From Pseudomonas helmanticensis (lineage in GTDB: Bacteria > Pseudomonadota > Gammaproteobacteria > Pseudomonadales > Pseudomonadaceae): DNA of 64,000 nt. Positions 9,143 to 17,821 of this stretch are shown here, in pieces (the stretch's first letter is position 1; each line of letters opens with the position of its first letter). The position numbers and the translations under genes are program-made. The notes under the pieces are model-generated. The model was not told where the DNA came from. It made no database searches and saw only the letters and a program-made list of their open reading frames with translations. The DNA lies in NCBI RefSeq assembly GCF_900182985.1, contig NZ_FXUY01000001.1:3100001-3164000 (forward strand), read 5' to 3'.

Positions 9143-10384
9143 ATGGACGGTTTGCCCCTAGGGCCGATGCTCGCGGTATTTGTCCTGCTGATTTTATGGT
9201 CAGGGCTGTTTACCGCCGTCGAAATCGCGCAGCAGCACCTGCTCGCACAACGCACCGCCTCGCGCGCCAGCGACAAACCGCTGGCGAAGCTGAGCTTCCC
9301 GCTTGACAGCCTGATCCTCTGCAACACCTTGTGCCGCGCCCTCGCCGTGGTCATTGCGACCCTGCTGGCGATCTTCCTCTGCGAAGAAAACGGCCCTTGG
9401 GCGGCATGTCTGGGTGTCGGCGCGATCCTGCTGGTGTTCGCCGATTACTTCCCGCGCACCGTCGCCCGGCGTTATCCCGATGCCGTGCTGGCCTTCGGCA
9501 ATTCCCTGCTGGCCGTGCCACTGAAGATCATTTACCCGCTGGCCTGGCTGTTCAGCCGTATCAGCGGCCTGCTGATGCGTCCGTTCGTACGCAAGGCGCA
9601 AGTGGTGCAGCAAAGCGAAGACGACGCGCCCTCCGATCGCCACGATGATCCCGAACACCCGGTTCACGCCCACCCGGTTTCCGGCATCCACGCGCTGGAC
9701 AACATCACGGTCAACGACATTCTGGTACCACGCAGCGATGTCGATGGCATCAACCTCGACGACTCGATCGAAGAGATCATCGAACAACTGCGCCACAACA
9801 AACGCACGCGCCTGCCGGTGTTCCACAGCGACATCAACCAGGTCGAAGCCGTGCTCAACACCCGGCAGATCCGTCATCTGCTCAACCACGGTGATTTGAC
9901 TCGCGAAGCGCTGCTGGCAGCCAGTTACGAACCGTACTTCGTGCCGGAGAGCACGCCACTGCAACTGCAGTTGCTGAACTTCCACAAGCAACAGCGGCGG
10001 CTGGGCATGGTTGTCGACGAGTACGGCGAAGTGCTTGGCATCGTCACGCTGGAAGATATTCTTGAAGAAATCGTCGGTGAGTTCGAAAGCGAGCACAGCC
10101 TCGACAACCCGCATATTCATCCGCAGGCGGATGGGCGGATGGTGATTGATGGCACTGCTTCGATTCGTGAATTGAACAAGTGCCTGGGTTGGCATCTGCC
10201 AAGCGATGGGCCGAAAACCCTGAACGGGTTGGTGACCGAGGCGCTGGAGACGATTCCCGCGAGCGCGGTTTGTTTGAAGATCGGGCGTTATCGGCTGGAG
10301 ATTCTCGAGACTGAGGAGAACCGGGTGAGCAAGGTGTTGATCTGGCATACCTCCTCTGTGCCTGCTTTGGTGCCTGCCAGGTAA
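9143..10384 (+). CDS. CNNM/CorB-type membrane protein (DUF21-CBS-CorC_HlyC)
   Basis: Member of the HlyC/CorC family, linked to Mg2+/Co2+ efflux. The 413-residue product has an N-terminal DUF21 membrane domain with about four helices (1-150), a pair of CBS domains (NITVNDILVPRSDVDGINLDD near 190; RRLGMVVDEYGEVLGIVTLEDILEEIVGE near 285), and a CorC_HlyC domain at the end. CBS motifs are intact, so nucleotide binding is expected. Cotranscribed with the CcsA-like gene 12 bases upstream. Related to E. coli YfjD/CorB. Followed by a REP doublet. Confidence 0.88.
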   Translation: MDGLPLGPMLAVFVLLILWSGLFTAVEIAQQHLLAQRTASRASDKPLAKLSFPLDSLILCNTLCRALAVVIATLLAIFLCEENGPWAACLGVGAILLVFADYFPRTVARRYPDAVLAFGNSLLAVPLKIIYPLAWLFSRISGLLMRPFVRKAQVVQQSEDDAPSDRHDDPEHPVHAHPVSGIHALDNITVNDILVPRSDVDGINLDDSIEEIIEQLRHNKRTRLPVFHSDINQVEAVLNTRQIRHLLNHGDLTREALLAASYEPYFVPESTPLQLQLLNFHKQQRRLGMVVDEYGEVLGIVTLEDILEEIVGEFESEHSLDNPHIHPQADGRMVIDGTASIRELNKCLGWHLPSDGPKTLNGLVTEALETIPASAVCLKIGRYRLEILETEENRVSKVLIWHTSSVPALVPAR

Positions 10385-10401
10385 AAGATCAAAGATCAAA
10401 A

Positions 10402-10483
10402 AATCAAAAGATCGCAGCCTTCGGCAGCTCCTACATTTGAAATGCGTTCCCATGTAGGAGCTGCCGAAGGCTGCGATCTTTTT
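10402..10483. repeat. REP doublet (class 1) with class-2 loop
   Basis: Inverted class-1 arms (both with CTTCGG/CCGAAG) around a loop whose complement reads GGGAACGCATTTCA, the same core as in the class-2 doublets at 3888 and 12028. Sits just after the CorB-type stop. The 200 bases from 10484 to 10682 hold the leader of the next gene; I see no further element there. Confidence 0.88.
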
Positions 10484-10682
10484 GCTCTTGTTTGATCGTT
10501 AGCCCCCTTCCTATAATCGGATCAGCTTACCCAAGCGCCGCCGCGCCTCGTGCTTACCCCGCACACAACAGGTTTCGGCCATTTCCGCTGCACTCCGGCG
10601 ACTGTTCCTACCTGAAACAGCGACCGCGCCTCATCCCACATCCCTGGGTGTTCGACCATAATAATTCGCTCCAACGGAGCTC

Positions 10683-12020
10683 ATGACTGTCAGGGATCAC
10701 CGCATGACGACCAGTACCGCTTACAGCGACACCGCGCCTGCCCAACCGACCAACTCCGCCACACGGGTGGCGACGGCGAGTTTTATCGGCACCGCCATCG
10801 AGTTCTACGACTTCTATGTCTACGCCACTGCTGCGGCACTGGTGATCGGGCCAGTGTTCTTTCCGCAGACGTCTGGCACTGCGCAGATGCTCTCGGCGTT
10901 TCTTACTTTTGGTATCGCTTTTCTGGCCCGGCCCTTGGGCTCGGCACTGTTCGGCCACTTTGGTGACCGCATCGGGCGCAAGTCGACGCTGGTCGCCTCG
11001 CTACTGTTGATGGGCGTGTGCACAACGCTGATTGGCGTGCTGCCGGGTTACGCCAGCATTGGCGCCTGGGCGCCGATTCTGTTGTGCGTGCTGCGCTTCG
11101 GTCAGGGTTTGGGACTGGGCGGCGAATGGGGCGGTGCTGCCCTGCTGGCCACGGAAAACGCACCGAAAGGCAAACGCGCGTGGTTCGGCATGTTTCCGCA
11201 GCTCGGCCCTTCGATTGGTTTTCTCGCGGCCAACGGTTTGTTTCTGACCCTGGCCATGACCCTCGATGACGAGCAATTCCGCAGCTGGGGCTGGCGCATT
11301 CCGTTCCTGCTGAGCGCCGTGCTGGTGATGGTTGGCCTGTATGTGCGACTGAAACTGCATGAAACCCCGGTCTTCGCTAACGCCATCGCCCGTCAGGAGC
11401 GGGTAAAAATGCCGTTGATCGAGCTGTTCAGCCAGTACTGGGCGCCGACCTTGCTGGGCGCGGCGGCGATGGTGGTGTGTTACGCGCTGTTCTATATCTC
11501 GACGGTGTTCTCCCTCAGCTACGGGGTTTCCACGCTCGGTTATAGCCGCGAAACGTTCCTCGGCCTGCTGTGCTTTGCCGTGTTGTTCATGGCGGCCGCC
11601 ACGCCGTTGTCCGCATGGGCAAGCGACCGTTACGGGCGCAAACCGGTGCTGATCATCGGTGGCGTGCTGGCGATTCTTTCCGGATTTCTGATGGAGCCGT
11701 TGCTGACGCAAGGTTCGACGTGGGGCGTGGCGCTGTTTCTGTGCATCGAGCTGTTTTTGATGGGAGTGACGTTCGCGCCGATGGGGGCGCTGTTGCCAGA
11801 GCTGTTTCCGACCCACGTGCGTTATACCGGCGCTTCGGCGGCGTATAACCTGGGCGGGATTGTCGGGGCCTCGGCGGCGCCGTTCTTTGCGCAGAAACTG
11901 GTGGCGATGGGTGGTTTGAGTTATGTCGGCGGGTATGTGTCGGGGGCGGCGGTGCTGAGTTTGATTGCGGTGTTGTGCTTGAAGGAAACGCGCGATAACG
12001 ATCTGAATCGGGTGGCCTGA
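10683..12020 (+). CDS. MFS transporter, metabolite:H+ symporter (MHS) family
   Basis: Proton-coupled uptake of a small organic acid or betaine-like solute; the substrate cannot be assigned. 445 residues, 12 predicted helices. MHS-type landmarks: GTAIEFYDFYVYATAAALV in helix 1, GHFGDRIGRKSTLV in the 2-3 loop, FGQGLGLGGEWGGAALLATENAP in helix 4, and SDRYGRKPVLIIGG in the 8-9 loop. Two in-frame ATGs, at 10683 (ACGGAG six to eight bases ahead) and 10704; I keep the first. It stands alone between repeats, so it is probably monocistronic. Confidence 0.85.
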   Translation: MTVRDHRMTTSTAYSDTAPAQPTNSATRVATASFIGTAIEFYDFYVYATAAALVIGPVFFPQTSGTAQMLSAFLTFGIAFLARPLGSALFGHFGDRIGRKSTLVASLLLMGVCTTLIGVLPGYASIGAWAPILLCVLRFGQGLGLGGEWGGAALLATENAPKGKRAWFGMFPQLGPSIGFLAANGLFLTLAMTLDDEQFRSWGWRIPFLLSAVLVMVGLYVRLKLHETPVFANAIARQERVKMPLIELFSQYWAPTLLGAAAMVVCYALFYISTVFSLSYGVSTLGYSRETFLGLLCFAVLFMAAATPLSAWASDRYGRKPVLIIGGVLAILSGFLMEPLLTQGSTWGVALFLCIELFLMGVTFAPMGALLPELFPTHVRYTGASAAYNLGGIVGASAAPFFAQKLVAMGGLSYVGGYVSGAAVLSLIAVLCLKETRDNDLNRVA

Positions 12021-12027
12021 CAGACCC

Positions 12028-12094
12028 CATCGCGGGCAGGCTCACTCCTACAGGGGAACGCATTCCAACTGTAGGAGTGAGCCTGCTCGCGATG
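12028..12094. repeat. REP doublet (class 2)
   Basis: Inverted repeat with CTCGCGATGG arms and loop GGGAACGCATTCCA, between the convergent MHS transporter and purT genes; almost the same as 3888-3952 over its whole length. Confidence 0.9.
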
Positions 12095-12107
12095 GACGCG
12101 ACTCGGT

Positions 12108-13289
12108 TTAGAGTTCTACGACAACAGCCTGAGCAGCACGGGTCGCCTTGGCACGCGCAGCCTCGATCGACTCATCCCGCGCCAGCGCCACGCCCATGCG
12201 GCGCTGGCCATTCACTTCTGGCTTGCCGAACAAACGCAACGCCGTGTCCGGCTCGCTCAACGCAGCACCCAGATTGGCAAATGCGGTCTGGGTCGACTGC
12301 CCTTCCACCAGAATCACTGCCGAAGCCGATGGCCCGAATTGACGGATCAGCGGCACTGGCAGACCCAGAATCGCGCGAGCGTGCAAGGCGAACTGCGACA
12401 GATCCTGCGAAATCAGCGTCACCAGGCCGGTGTCATGCGGACGCGGCGAGACTTCGCTGAACCACACCTGATCACCTTTGATGAACAATTCGACGCCAAA
12501 CAGACCACGACCACCCAGCGCCTCGGTCACGGCTTTGGCAACGCGCTCGGATTCAGCCAGGGCAATCGGGCTCATGGCTTGTGGCTGCCACGATTCCTGA
12601 TAGTCGCCCTTCTCCTGACGGTGACCAACCGGCGCGCAGAACGTGGTGCCACCGATGTGGCGTACGGTCAGCAGAGTGATTTCGTAGTCGAAATCGATGA
12701 AGCCTTCGATGATCACCCGACCTTTGCCGGCGCGACCGCCCTCTTGCGCATAATCCCAGGCTTTCTGCACGTCATCGACGCTGCGCAGCAAGCTCTGGCC
12801 TTTGCCCGACGAGCTCATCACCGGTTTGACCACGCATGGGAAACCCAGGTCTTCAACGGCTTTGCTGTAGTCCTCGAAGGTGTCGGCAAAGTGGTACGGC
12901 GAGGTCGGCAGGTCCAGCTCTTCAGCGGCCAGACGACGGATGCCTTCGCGGTTCATGGTCAGTTGCGCAGCGCGCGCGGTCGGGATCACGGTGAAGCCTT
13001 CGGCTTCCAGTTCGACCAGGGTAGCGGTGGCGATGGCTTCGATTTCCGGCACGATGAAGTGCGGCTTCTCGGCTTCGATCACCGCACGCAGGGCGGCGCC
13101 GTCGAGCATGTTGATCACGTGGCTGCGATGTGCGACTTGCATGGCCGGCGCGTTGGCGTAGCGGTCAACGGCGATCACTTCAACGCCCAGGCGTTGCAAC
13201 TCGATCACCACTTCCTTGCCCAACTCACCACAGCCACACAGCAATACGCGGGTCGCGGTTGGCGACAACGGAGTTCCGATACGGGTCAT
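12108..13289 (-). CDS. purT: Formate-dependent phosphoribosylglycinamide formyltransferase PurT
   Basis: ATP-grasp enzyme that makes formyl-GAR from GAR, formate and ATP, the folate-independent alternative to PurN in purine synthesis. 393 residues; N-terminal preATP-grasp ([21 protein letters not shown]), ATP-grasp region with [17 protein letters not shown] near residue 150-170 and the metal-binding end [26 protein letters not shown]. Complete and of usual length. Monocistronic by layout. Confidence 0.97.
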   Translation of the reverse strand: MTRIGTPLSPTATRVLLCGCGELGKEVVIELQRLGVEVIAVDRYANAPAMQVAHRSHVINMLDGAALRAVIEAEKPHFIVPEIEAIATATLVELEAEGFTVIPTARAAQLTMNREGIRRLAAEELDLPTSPYHFADTFEDYSKAVEDLGFPCVVKPVMSSSGKGQSLLRSVDDVQKAWDYAQEGGRAGKGRVIIEGFIDFDYEITLLTVRHIGGTTFCAPVGHRQEKGDYQESWQPQAMSPIALAESERVAKAVTEALGGRGLFGVELFIKGDQVWFSEVSPRPHDTGLVTLISQDLSQFALHARAILGLPVPLIRQFGPSASAVILVEGQSTQTAFANLGAALSEPDTALRLFGKPEVNGQRRMGVALARDESIEAARAKATRAAQAVVVEL

Positions 13290-13389
13290 CTCAGGTCCTC
13301 AAAGCAGCGGATCATCGAGGAAAGCAACGCCAGACGCGCTTTCCATGGGGAGAAAGCGCGGCATTTTACATGAACCCGAGGCTTTGGCT

Positions 13390-13857
13390 TCAGCCGGCGA
13401 CGGCCTGTTTGCGATCACGCCAGGCCATGATCAGCCAGACAGCGGTGACGCCGGCGAATTTCGACAGCAGCGCGGTGATGATCACCGGTGGTGTCAACAG
13501 GTCGATCATGCCGAAGAAGATGAAGGTATCGAGGGGAATGCTCAGTGCCGAACTGATCCACAAGCGGTCCCGCAATGGGCGTTTGGTGATACTGAACACC
13601 AGCCAATCGATGATTTCCGACACCGCGAACGCCGTGGCACTGGCCAAAGCAATGGAGGGATCGGAGGTGACGTAAGACAGCACCAGCGCCGCCAGCATCG
13701 CCACCAGCGCACCGTGACCGAAACGGGTCTGCACCATGTCGCGCAGTATGAAGACCAGACCGCCCCAGGCCGACCAGATGATGTCCAGGTGCGGCGCGGT
13801 GGAGAAGGCGAAGTTGATCAGCACGACGCTGCTGATATAGGCGATGAGGAAAATCAT
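13390..13857 (-). CDS. VUT-family integral membrane protein (YhhQ/queuosine-precursor-transporter-like)
   Basis: 155 residues and nearly all hydrophobic, with about five or six helices. The pattern (ASATAFAVSEIIDWLVFSITKRPLRDRLWISSALSIPLDTFIFFG) is that of the VUT family, whose larger members move preQ0 or other queuosine precursors. This is a short member, so the substrate is open. The 100 bases between it and purT contain no gene. Downstream lies a MITE-like element. Confidence 0.72.
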   Translation of the reverse strand: MIFLIAYISSVVLINFAFSTAPHLDIIWSAWGGLVFILRDMVQTRFGHGALVAMLAALVLSYVTSDPSIALASATAFAVSEIIDWLVFSITKRPLRDRLWISSALSIPLDTFIFFGMIDLLTPPVIITALLSKFAGVTAVWLIMAWRDRKQAVAG

Positions 13858-13914
13858 GGGGGCGACCTGGCTGATTGGCGCACAGATTACTGGACCCGCA
13901 GATCAAGAGCCACC

Positions 13915-14072
13915 CCCTCACCCCAGCCCTCTCCCCCATGGGGGCGAGGGGGAAGGGAGCAGATCTCCATGATGTTCATGACCTGAGTTCGACGCGGTAT
14001 TTTCAGGTCGGCGTGACTCGTCCAAACAACCCGGTCAGTCCCTCTCCCCCTGGGAGAGGGTTAGGGTGAGGG
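13915..14072. mobile_element. MITE-like element with terminal inverted repeats (single copy)
   Basis: About 158 bp bounded by inverted ends: CCCTCACCCCAGCCCTCTCC at the left and the complement of CCCTCACCCTAACCCTCTCC at the right. Inside each end is a small palindrome (CTCTCCC..GGGAGAG type). The inner segment, read on the minus strand (GACTGACCG, GTTTGG, ACGCCGAC, TGAAA.TACCG, GTCGAA.TCAGGTC), matches in order the 80-bp spacer of the tandem array at 25848-26336. It has no coding capacity. Lies between the VUT gene and DUF1289. Confidence 0.75.
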
Positions 14073-14086
14073 CAATCACATGCCGA

Positions 14087-14296
14087 TCACGACTTCGAAG
14101 GGATCATCCACACCAACCCACTCGCCTTCGCCCGCTCATGACACAACCCCAGCACTACCCGGCGCTCGTCATTGTTCATGCGGCTCCAGCGCGTGATCTC
14201 TTCCACCGTACGCTGGCAGCCGGTGCAGATATCATCCTCATCCAGCGCACAAATATTCACGCACGGCGAGGCGACCGGTCTTTCGGTGGTAGTCAT
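14087..14296 (-). CDS. DUF1289 small cysteine-rich protein
   Basis: 69 residues with the DUF1289 cysteine pattern [21 protein letters not shown] (four Cys at about 11, 15, 23, 26) followed by W.RM and a C-terminal helix. Probably binds a metal or Fe-S cluster; function is not known. Its start overlaps the stop of the gamma carbonic anhydrase-like gene by four bases, so the two are translationally coupled. Confidence 0.85.
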   Translation of the reverse strand: MTTTERPVASPCVNICALDEDDICTGCQRTVEEITRWSRMNNDERRVVLGLCHERAKASGLVWMIPSKS

Positions 14297-14817
14297 TCTT
14301 CCTGCTCAACCAGATCGCGCGCATAACGCTGGGAGTTATGCACATAGTGGGCGGCGCTGGCTTCGAGCATCTTCTTTTGCGGCTCGGTCAACTCACGCAC
14401 AACCTTGCCCGGCGAACCCATCACCAGCGAACCATCGGGAATTTCCTTACCTTCACCGATCAGCGAATTGGCGCCGATGATGCAGTTCTTGCCGATCTTC
14501 GCACCGTTGAGAATTACCGCGTTGATACCGATCAGGCTGTAATCACCGACCGTGCAGCCATGCAGCATGGCGTTGTGACCGATGGTCACGCCGGTGCCGA
14601 TGGTTAGCGGGTAGCCCATGTCGGTGTGCATCACGGTGCCGTCCTGCACGTTGCTGTTTTTGCCGATCAGGATCAGTTCGTTATCGCCGCGCAGCACGGC
14701 GTTGAACCAGACGTTGGCGCCCTCTTCCAGTTTGACCTTGCCCACCAGCACGGCATTGGGGGCGACCCAGCTCTGTGGATGGGTCTCGACACGGGCGTCG
14801 CCCAAGCGGTATTTCAT
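14293..14817 (-). CDS. Gamma carbonic anhydrase family protein (YrdA/PaaY-like)
   Basis: Left-handed beta-helix trimer with hexapeptide repeats ([38 protein letters not shown]). The three zinc-ligand histidines are present ([14 protein letters not shown]). 174 residues from ATG 14817, chosen because GAGGAAAACAAG precedes it and the N terminus [10 protein letters not shown] matches the family; the frame extends seven codons upstream. Carbonic anhydrase activity is not assured in this subgroup, some of which are thioesterase-associated. Confidence 0.85.
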   Translation of the reverse strand: MKYRLGDARVETHPQSWVAPNAVLVGKVKLEEGANVWFNAVLRGDNELILIGKNSNVQDGTVMHTDMGYPLTIGTGVTIGHNAMLHGCTVGDYSLIGINAVILNGAKIGKNCIIGANSLIGEGKEIPDGSLVMGSPGKVVRELTEPQKKMLEASAAHYVHNSQRYARDLVEQEE

Positions 14818-14864
14818 CTTGTTTTCCTCGGGGCTCACGGGGATGGGCCGTTCGAACGACGGCT

Positions 14865-15464
14865 TCAGGTGTTGATAAAGCTTTTCGGCGGCTGGTGCAG
14901 ACTGATTTTCGCGTCATAGAGCAGGTTGATCAACTCGACGATCATGATCGCCGTCAGCCCCCAGATCTTGAAATCGCCGTAACGATAGCTCGGCACGTAC
15001 CAGCTGCGACCTTGATAGTCGATGCGATGGGTGTGTTCGCGGGGGTCCTCGCGGAAGAACTCCAGCGGCACAGTGAAGACCGCAGCAATTTCGGCATCGT
15101 TGGCGCGGTATTCGACAAAGTCAGGAATAACGCCGACATAAGGCGTGACCTTGATGCCGTGCAGGGAGATCAGCGGGCTGAGCGGGCCGATGATTTCGAC
15201 GAGGCCGGGCGGCAGGCCGATTTCCTCTTCCGCCTCACGCAGAGCGGTGAAGATCAGGTCCGGGTCTTCGGGGTCGCGACGGCCACCGGGGAAAGCCACT
15301 TCGCCACCGTGGGTCGAGAGTCCGCTGGCGCGCAGGGTCAGCACCAGCTCAGGCTCGTCACTGCGGGTGATCGGCACCAGAACGGCGGCCTCGGGGAAAC
15401 GTTTGTCGGTCTCCAGCGTGCGCGGTGTGTGGTTGCTTACCCTATGCAGTAGCTCGTCCAGCAT
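14865..15464 (-). CDS. Nudix hydrolase, CoA pyrophosphatase type
   Basis: 199 residues with the NudL/YeaB type signature: the Nudix box [20 protein letters not shown] followed by EEIGL, preceded by GGEVAFPGG, the extra motif of CoA pyrophosphatases (UPF0035). Expected to split CoA into phosphopantetheine and ADP. Upstream of the gamma-CA/DUF1289 pair on the same strand with a 47-base gap. Divergent from the second Nudix gene. Confidence 0.85.
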   Translation of the reverse strand: MLDELLHRVSNHTPRTLETDKRFPEAAVLVPITRSDEPELVLTLRASGLSTHGGEVAFPGGRRDPEDPDLIFTALREAEEEIGLPPGLVEIIGPLSPLISLHGIKVTPYVGVIPDFVEYRANDAEIAAVFTVPLEFFREDPREHTHRIDYQGRSWYVPSYRYGDFKIWGLTAIMIVELINLLYDAKISLHQPPKSFINT

Positions 15465-15611
15465 GAGTGTTCTCGATCTGTGCCTTACCCTGCATCATGC
15501 ACCAATCATTGCAGCCGCCCAAGCCCCCGAATCTCGCCATGTCGCGAAACGACAACTTGCCGACCGACACCGCTGCACGCCAAGATAGGCGCAGCATTCA
15601 GGAAGCCCAGC

Positions 15612-16166
15612 ATGAAATTTTGCAGCCACTGCGGTAACCCGGTCACCCAGCGCATTCCCGAAGGCGATTCGCGGCAGCGATTTGTCTGTGACAGCTGCCA
15701 GACCATTCACTATCAGAACCCCAATATCGTCGCCGGTTGTGTGCCGACCTGGGGCACGAAAGTCTTGCTCTGCCGTCGCGCCATCGAGCCGCGCCTCGGT
15801 TACTGGACGTTGCCCGCCGGGTTCATGGAGAACGGTGAGACCATCGAGCAGGCCGCCGTCCGTGAAACCGCCGAAGAGGCCTGCGCCCGCGTGCGTAACC
15901 TGAGCATCTATACGCTGATTGATGTGCCGCACATCAGTCAGGTGCATGTGTTTTTCCGCGCGGAGCTGGTTGATCTGGACTTTGCCGCCGGCCCCGAGAG
16001 CCTCGAAGTGCAACTATTCGACGAAGCCGACATTCCCTGGGACGAACTGGCTTTCCGCACGGTGGGGCGTACCTTAGAATGCTTCTTCGCTGATCGGCGG
16101 ATTGAGGTGTATCCGGTGCGTTCGGAATCGATTCCGCCGTTGGTGCAGCCGGTCATTGTTGGTTAG
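15612..16166 (+). CDS. Nudix hydrolase with N-terminal zinc ribbon
   Basis: 184 residues. N-terminal zinc ribbon (CSHCGNP at 4-10 and CDSCQTIHYQNP at about 28-39) followed by a Nudix domain with an intact box (GFMENGETIEQAAVRETAEE then ACARV). Architecture resembles NADH pyrophosphatase-like and ADP-ribose-type Nudix enzymes; substrate not assignable. ATG 15612 is chosen over an upstream open stretch since the zinc ribbon begins there. Confidence 0.82.
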   Translation: MKFCSHCGNPVTQRIPEGDSRQRFVCDSCQTIHYQNPNIVAGCVPTWGTKVLLCRRAIEPRLGYWTLPAGFMENGETIEQAAVRETAEEACARVRNLSIYTLIDVPHISQVHVFFRAELVDLDFAAGPESLEVQLFDEADIPWDELAFRTVGRTLECFFADRRIEVYPVRSESIPPLVQPVIVG

Positions 16167-16168
16167 AA

Positions 16169-16202
16169 GATCAAAAGATCGCAGCCTGCGGCAGCTCCTA
16201 CA
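16169..16202. repeat. Single REP (class 1)
   Basis: One arm GATCAAAAGATCGCAGCC... to CTCCTACA directly after the Nudix stop, without a partner. Confidence 0.85.
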
Positions 16203-16239
16203 CAAAACTTGTCTGCTTCATTCCTGGGGAATCGTTTCA

Positions 16240-16755
16240 ATGCGCTGGTTGCTTGCCCTGTTCTGCCTGTCGTTCGTTTCCGTCTCGCAAGCGTCATTCG
16301 TGACCACCGTGACGCCAGCGAATACCCCGCTTATCGAAAAAGTCCTGGTGCTCAAATCGGCTCATCAACTGCAGTTGATCGCCGATGGCAAGCCGCTGAA
16401 GAGCTATCGCATTTCCTTGGGCAAGGGCGCGAAAAAAGGTCCGAAGCTGATTGAAGGCGACAAGCGTACGCCGGAAGGTTTCTATTGGATCGACTGGCGC
16501 AAGACCAGCGACAAATTCAACCTGTCGATGCACATTTCCTATCCGAACATCGCGGATTCAGCGCGCGCCCGGCGTGAAGGCGTCGAGCCCGGCGGAATGA
16601 TCATGATCCACGGCACGCCGGATTCCGAAGAAACCCCGGAAGACCTGTTCCACACCCTGGACTGGACGGACGGCTGCGTCGCCATGCGCAACGTCGATAT
16701 GCGCGAAGTGTGGAGCCTGGTGCCGGACGGCACGATGGTTGAAATCCGCCCTTAA
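16240..16755 (+). CDS. L,D-transpeptidase family protein, exported
   Basis: 171 residues: signal peptide 1-19 (MRWLLALFCLSFVSVSQAS), then a YkuD catalytic domain with the signature histidine HGTPDS and the catalytic cysteine motif DGCVAMRN about 30 residues later. Family members form 3-3 peptidoglycan cross-links or attach lipoproteins. There is no LysM domain, so this is a minimal YkuD protein (ErfK/YafK-like). ATG 16240 starts the signal peptide; upstream frame overlaps a REP and is not used. Confidence 0.85.
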   Translation: MRWLLALFCLSFVSVSQASFVTTVTPANTPLIEKVLVLKSAHQLQLIADGKPLKSYRISLGKGAKKGPKLIEGDKRTPEGFYWIDWRKTSDKFNLSMHISYPNIADSARARREGVEPGGMIMIHGTPDSEETPEDLFHTLDWTDGCVAMRNVDMREVWSLVPDGTMVEIRP

Positions 16756-16807
16756 CCTGTGGCGACGGCTCATTCAGCCGTTACCGTCGGTCGGCGATAA
16801 AAAATAA

Positions 16808-16890
16808 ATCAAAAGATCGCAGCCTGCGGCAGCTCCTACAGAGGTGATACCACTTCCCACTGTAGGAGCTGCCGCAGGCTGCGATCTTTT
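16808..16890. repeat. REP doublet (class 1)
   Basis: Both arms carry GCCGCAGG/CCTGCGGC. The loop contains ATACCACTT (16847-16855), the complement of the AAGTGGTAT box seen in the nagR promoter, so the loop may hold an extra operator half-site. Confidence 0.9.
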
Positions 16891-16908
16891 GCTTTCTACA
16901 GCCCGCCT

Positions 16909-17002
16909 TTAATACCACTTCAAACCATACCCGCTACAACCCGCCATTTCATTGGGCTAACGGCCGATTACCCGCGTTGACATGGTATTCAAGTGGTATT
17001 AA
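16909..17002 (+). promoter_or_regulatory. nagR/nag operon promoter and candidate NagR operators
   Basis: TTGACA (16977-16982), 17-base spacer, TAATTT (17000-17005) make a strong sigma70 promoter about 45 bases before nagR. The spacer carries two direct TGGTATT boxes (16983-16989 and 16994-17000). A perfect inverted partner of AAGTGGTATTAA (16991-17002) lies at 16909-16920 (TTAATACCACTT). Placement between -35 and -10 fits repression by the adjacent GntR-family regulator, with a second site for looping. Operator role is inference. Confidence 0.65.
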
Positions 17003-17049
17003 TTTCCGTCTCACAAGCGAGCCACAACAATCCCATACTCGCGCCGGAA

Positions 17050-17790
17050 ATGACCTACATGAACGACCTCCACGCCCTACGTCCAGACGACTCCCAGCCG
17101 ACGCCGCTGTACCTGCAACTGGCGCGCAATCTGGAAGCGGCGATCCATGCCGGGCAGTGGAAGTCCGAACAGGCGATGCCGTCCGAACGCAATCTCAGTG
17201 AAATGCTCGGTATCTCCCGGGTCACCGCACGCAAGGCGCTGGAGGTCCTCCTCGATCAAGGCCTGATCCGTCGCCTGCAAGGTTCCGGCACCTTCATCAC
17301 GCCGCGTCTGGAACAACCGCTGTCGCGTCTCTCCGGTTTCAGCGAAATGCTGCGTTTGAAGGGTTTCGTGCCCAGTTCAAAGTGGCTGGAGCGCGAAATC
17401 ACCCTGCCGACCCACGAAGAACTGATCCGTCTCAGCCTGTCGCCGAACGACAAGGTCGCGCGCATGAAGCGTCTGCGCAAAGCCGATGACACCGTCATGG
17501 CGATCGAGATGAGCACCCTGCCCGCATCGATCATGCCCAAGCCGCAACTGGTCGGCGATTCGCTCTATGAATACCTCGACGGCATCGGCAAACCGATCGT
17601 GCGCGCCTTGCAGCACATTCAGGCGATCAACGCCTCGGACGAGTTCGCCGCGCTGGTCGGCATCGCCCCCGGCACCGCCATGTTGCTGATGACCCGGGTT
17701 GGCTACCTGGAAGACAACACACCGATCGAAGTCACCGACACCTATTGCCGCAACGACTACTACGACTTTGTTGCAGAGCTTCGCCGCTGA
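17050..17790 (+). CDS. nagR: GntR-family (HutC subfamily) regulator of GlcNAc catabolism
   Basis: Transcription repressor/activator of the downstream nag genes by context. About 246 residues: N-terminal winged helix (PLYLQLARNLEAAIHAGQWK, then LPSERNLSEMLGISRVTARK-like), C-terminal UTRA effector domain from about residue 95 (SRLSGFSEMLRLKGFVPSSKWLERE). Known family members respond to GlcNAc-6-phosphate or GlcN-6-phosphate. Start may be ATG 17050 or 17059; GGAA at 17046 fits the second better. First gene of the operon, 31 bases before nagA. Confidence 0.88.
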   Translation: MTYMNDLHALRPDDSQPTPLYLQLARNLEAAIHAGQWKSEQAMPSERNLSEMLGISRVTARKALEVLLDQGLIRRLQGSGTFITPRLEQPLSRLSGFSEMLRLKGFVPSSKWLEREITLPTHEELIRLSLSPNDKVARMKRLRKADDTVMAIEMSTLPASIMPKPQLVGDSLYEYLDGIGKPIVRALQHIQAINASDEFAALVGIAPGTAMLLMTRVGYLEDNTPIEVTDTYCRNDYYDFVAELRR

Positions 17791-17821
17791 TCAGCAGCCA
17801 AGCCCAAACGAGAGAAGCGAA

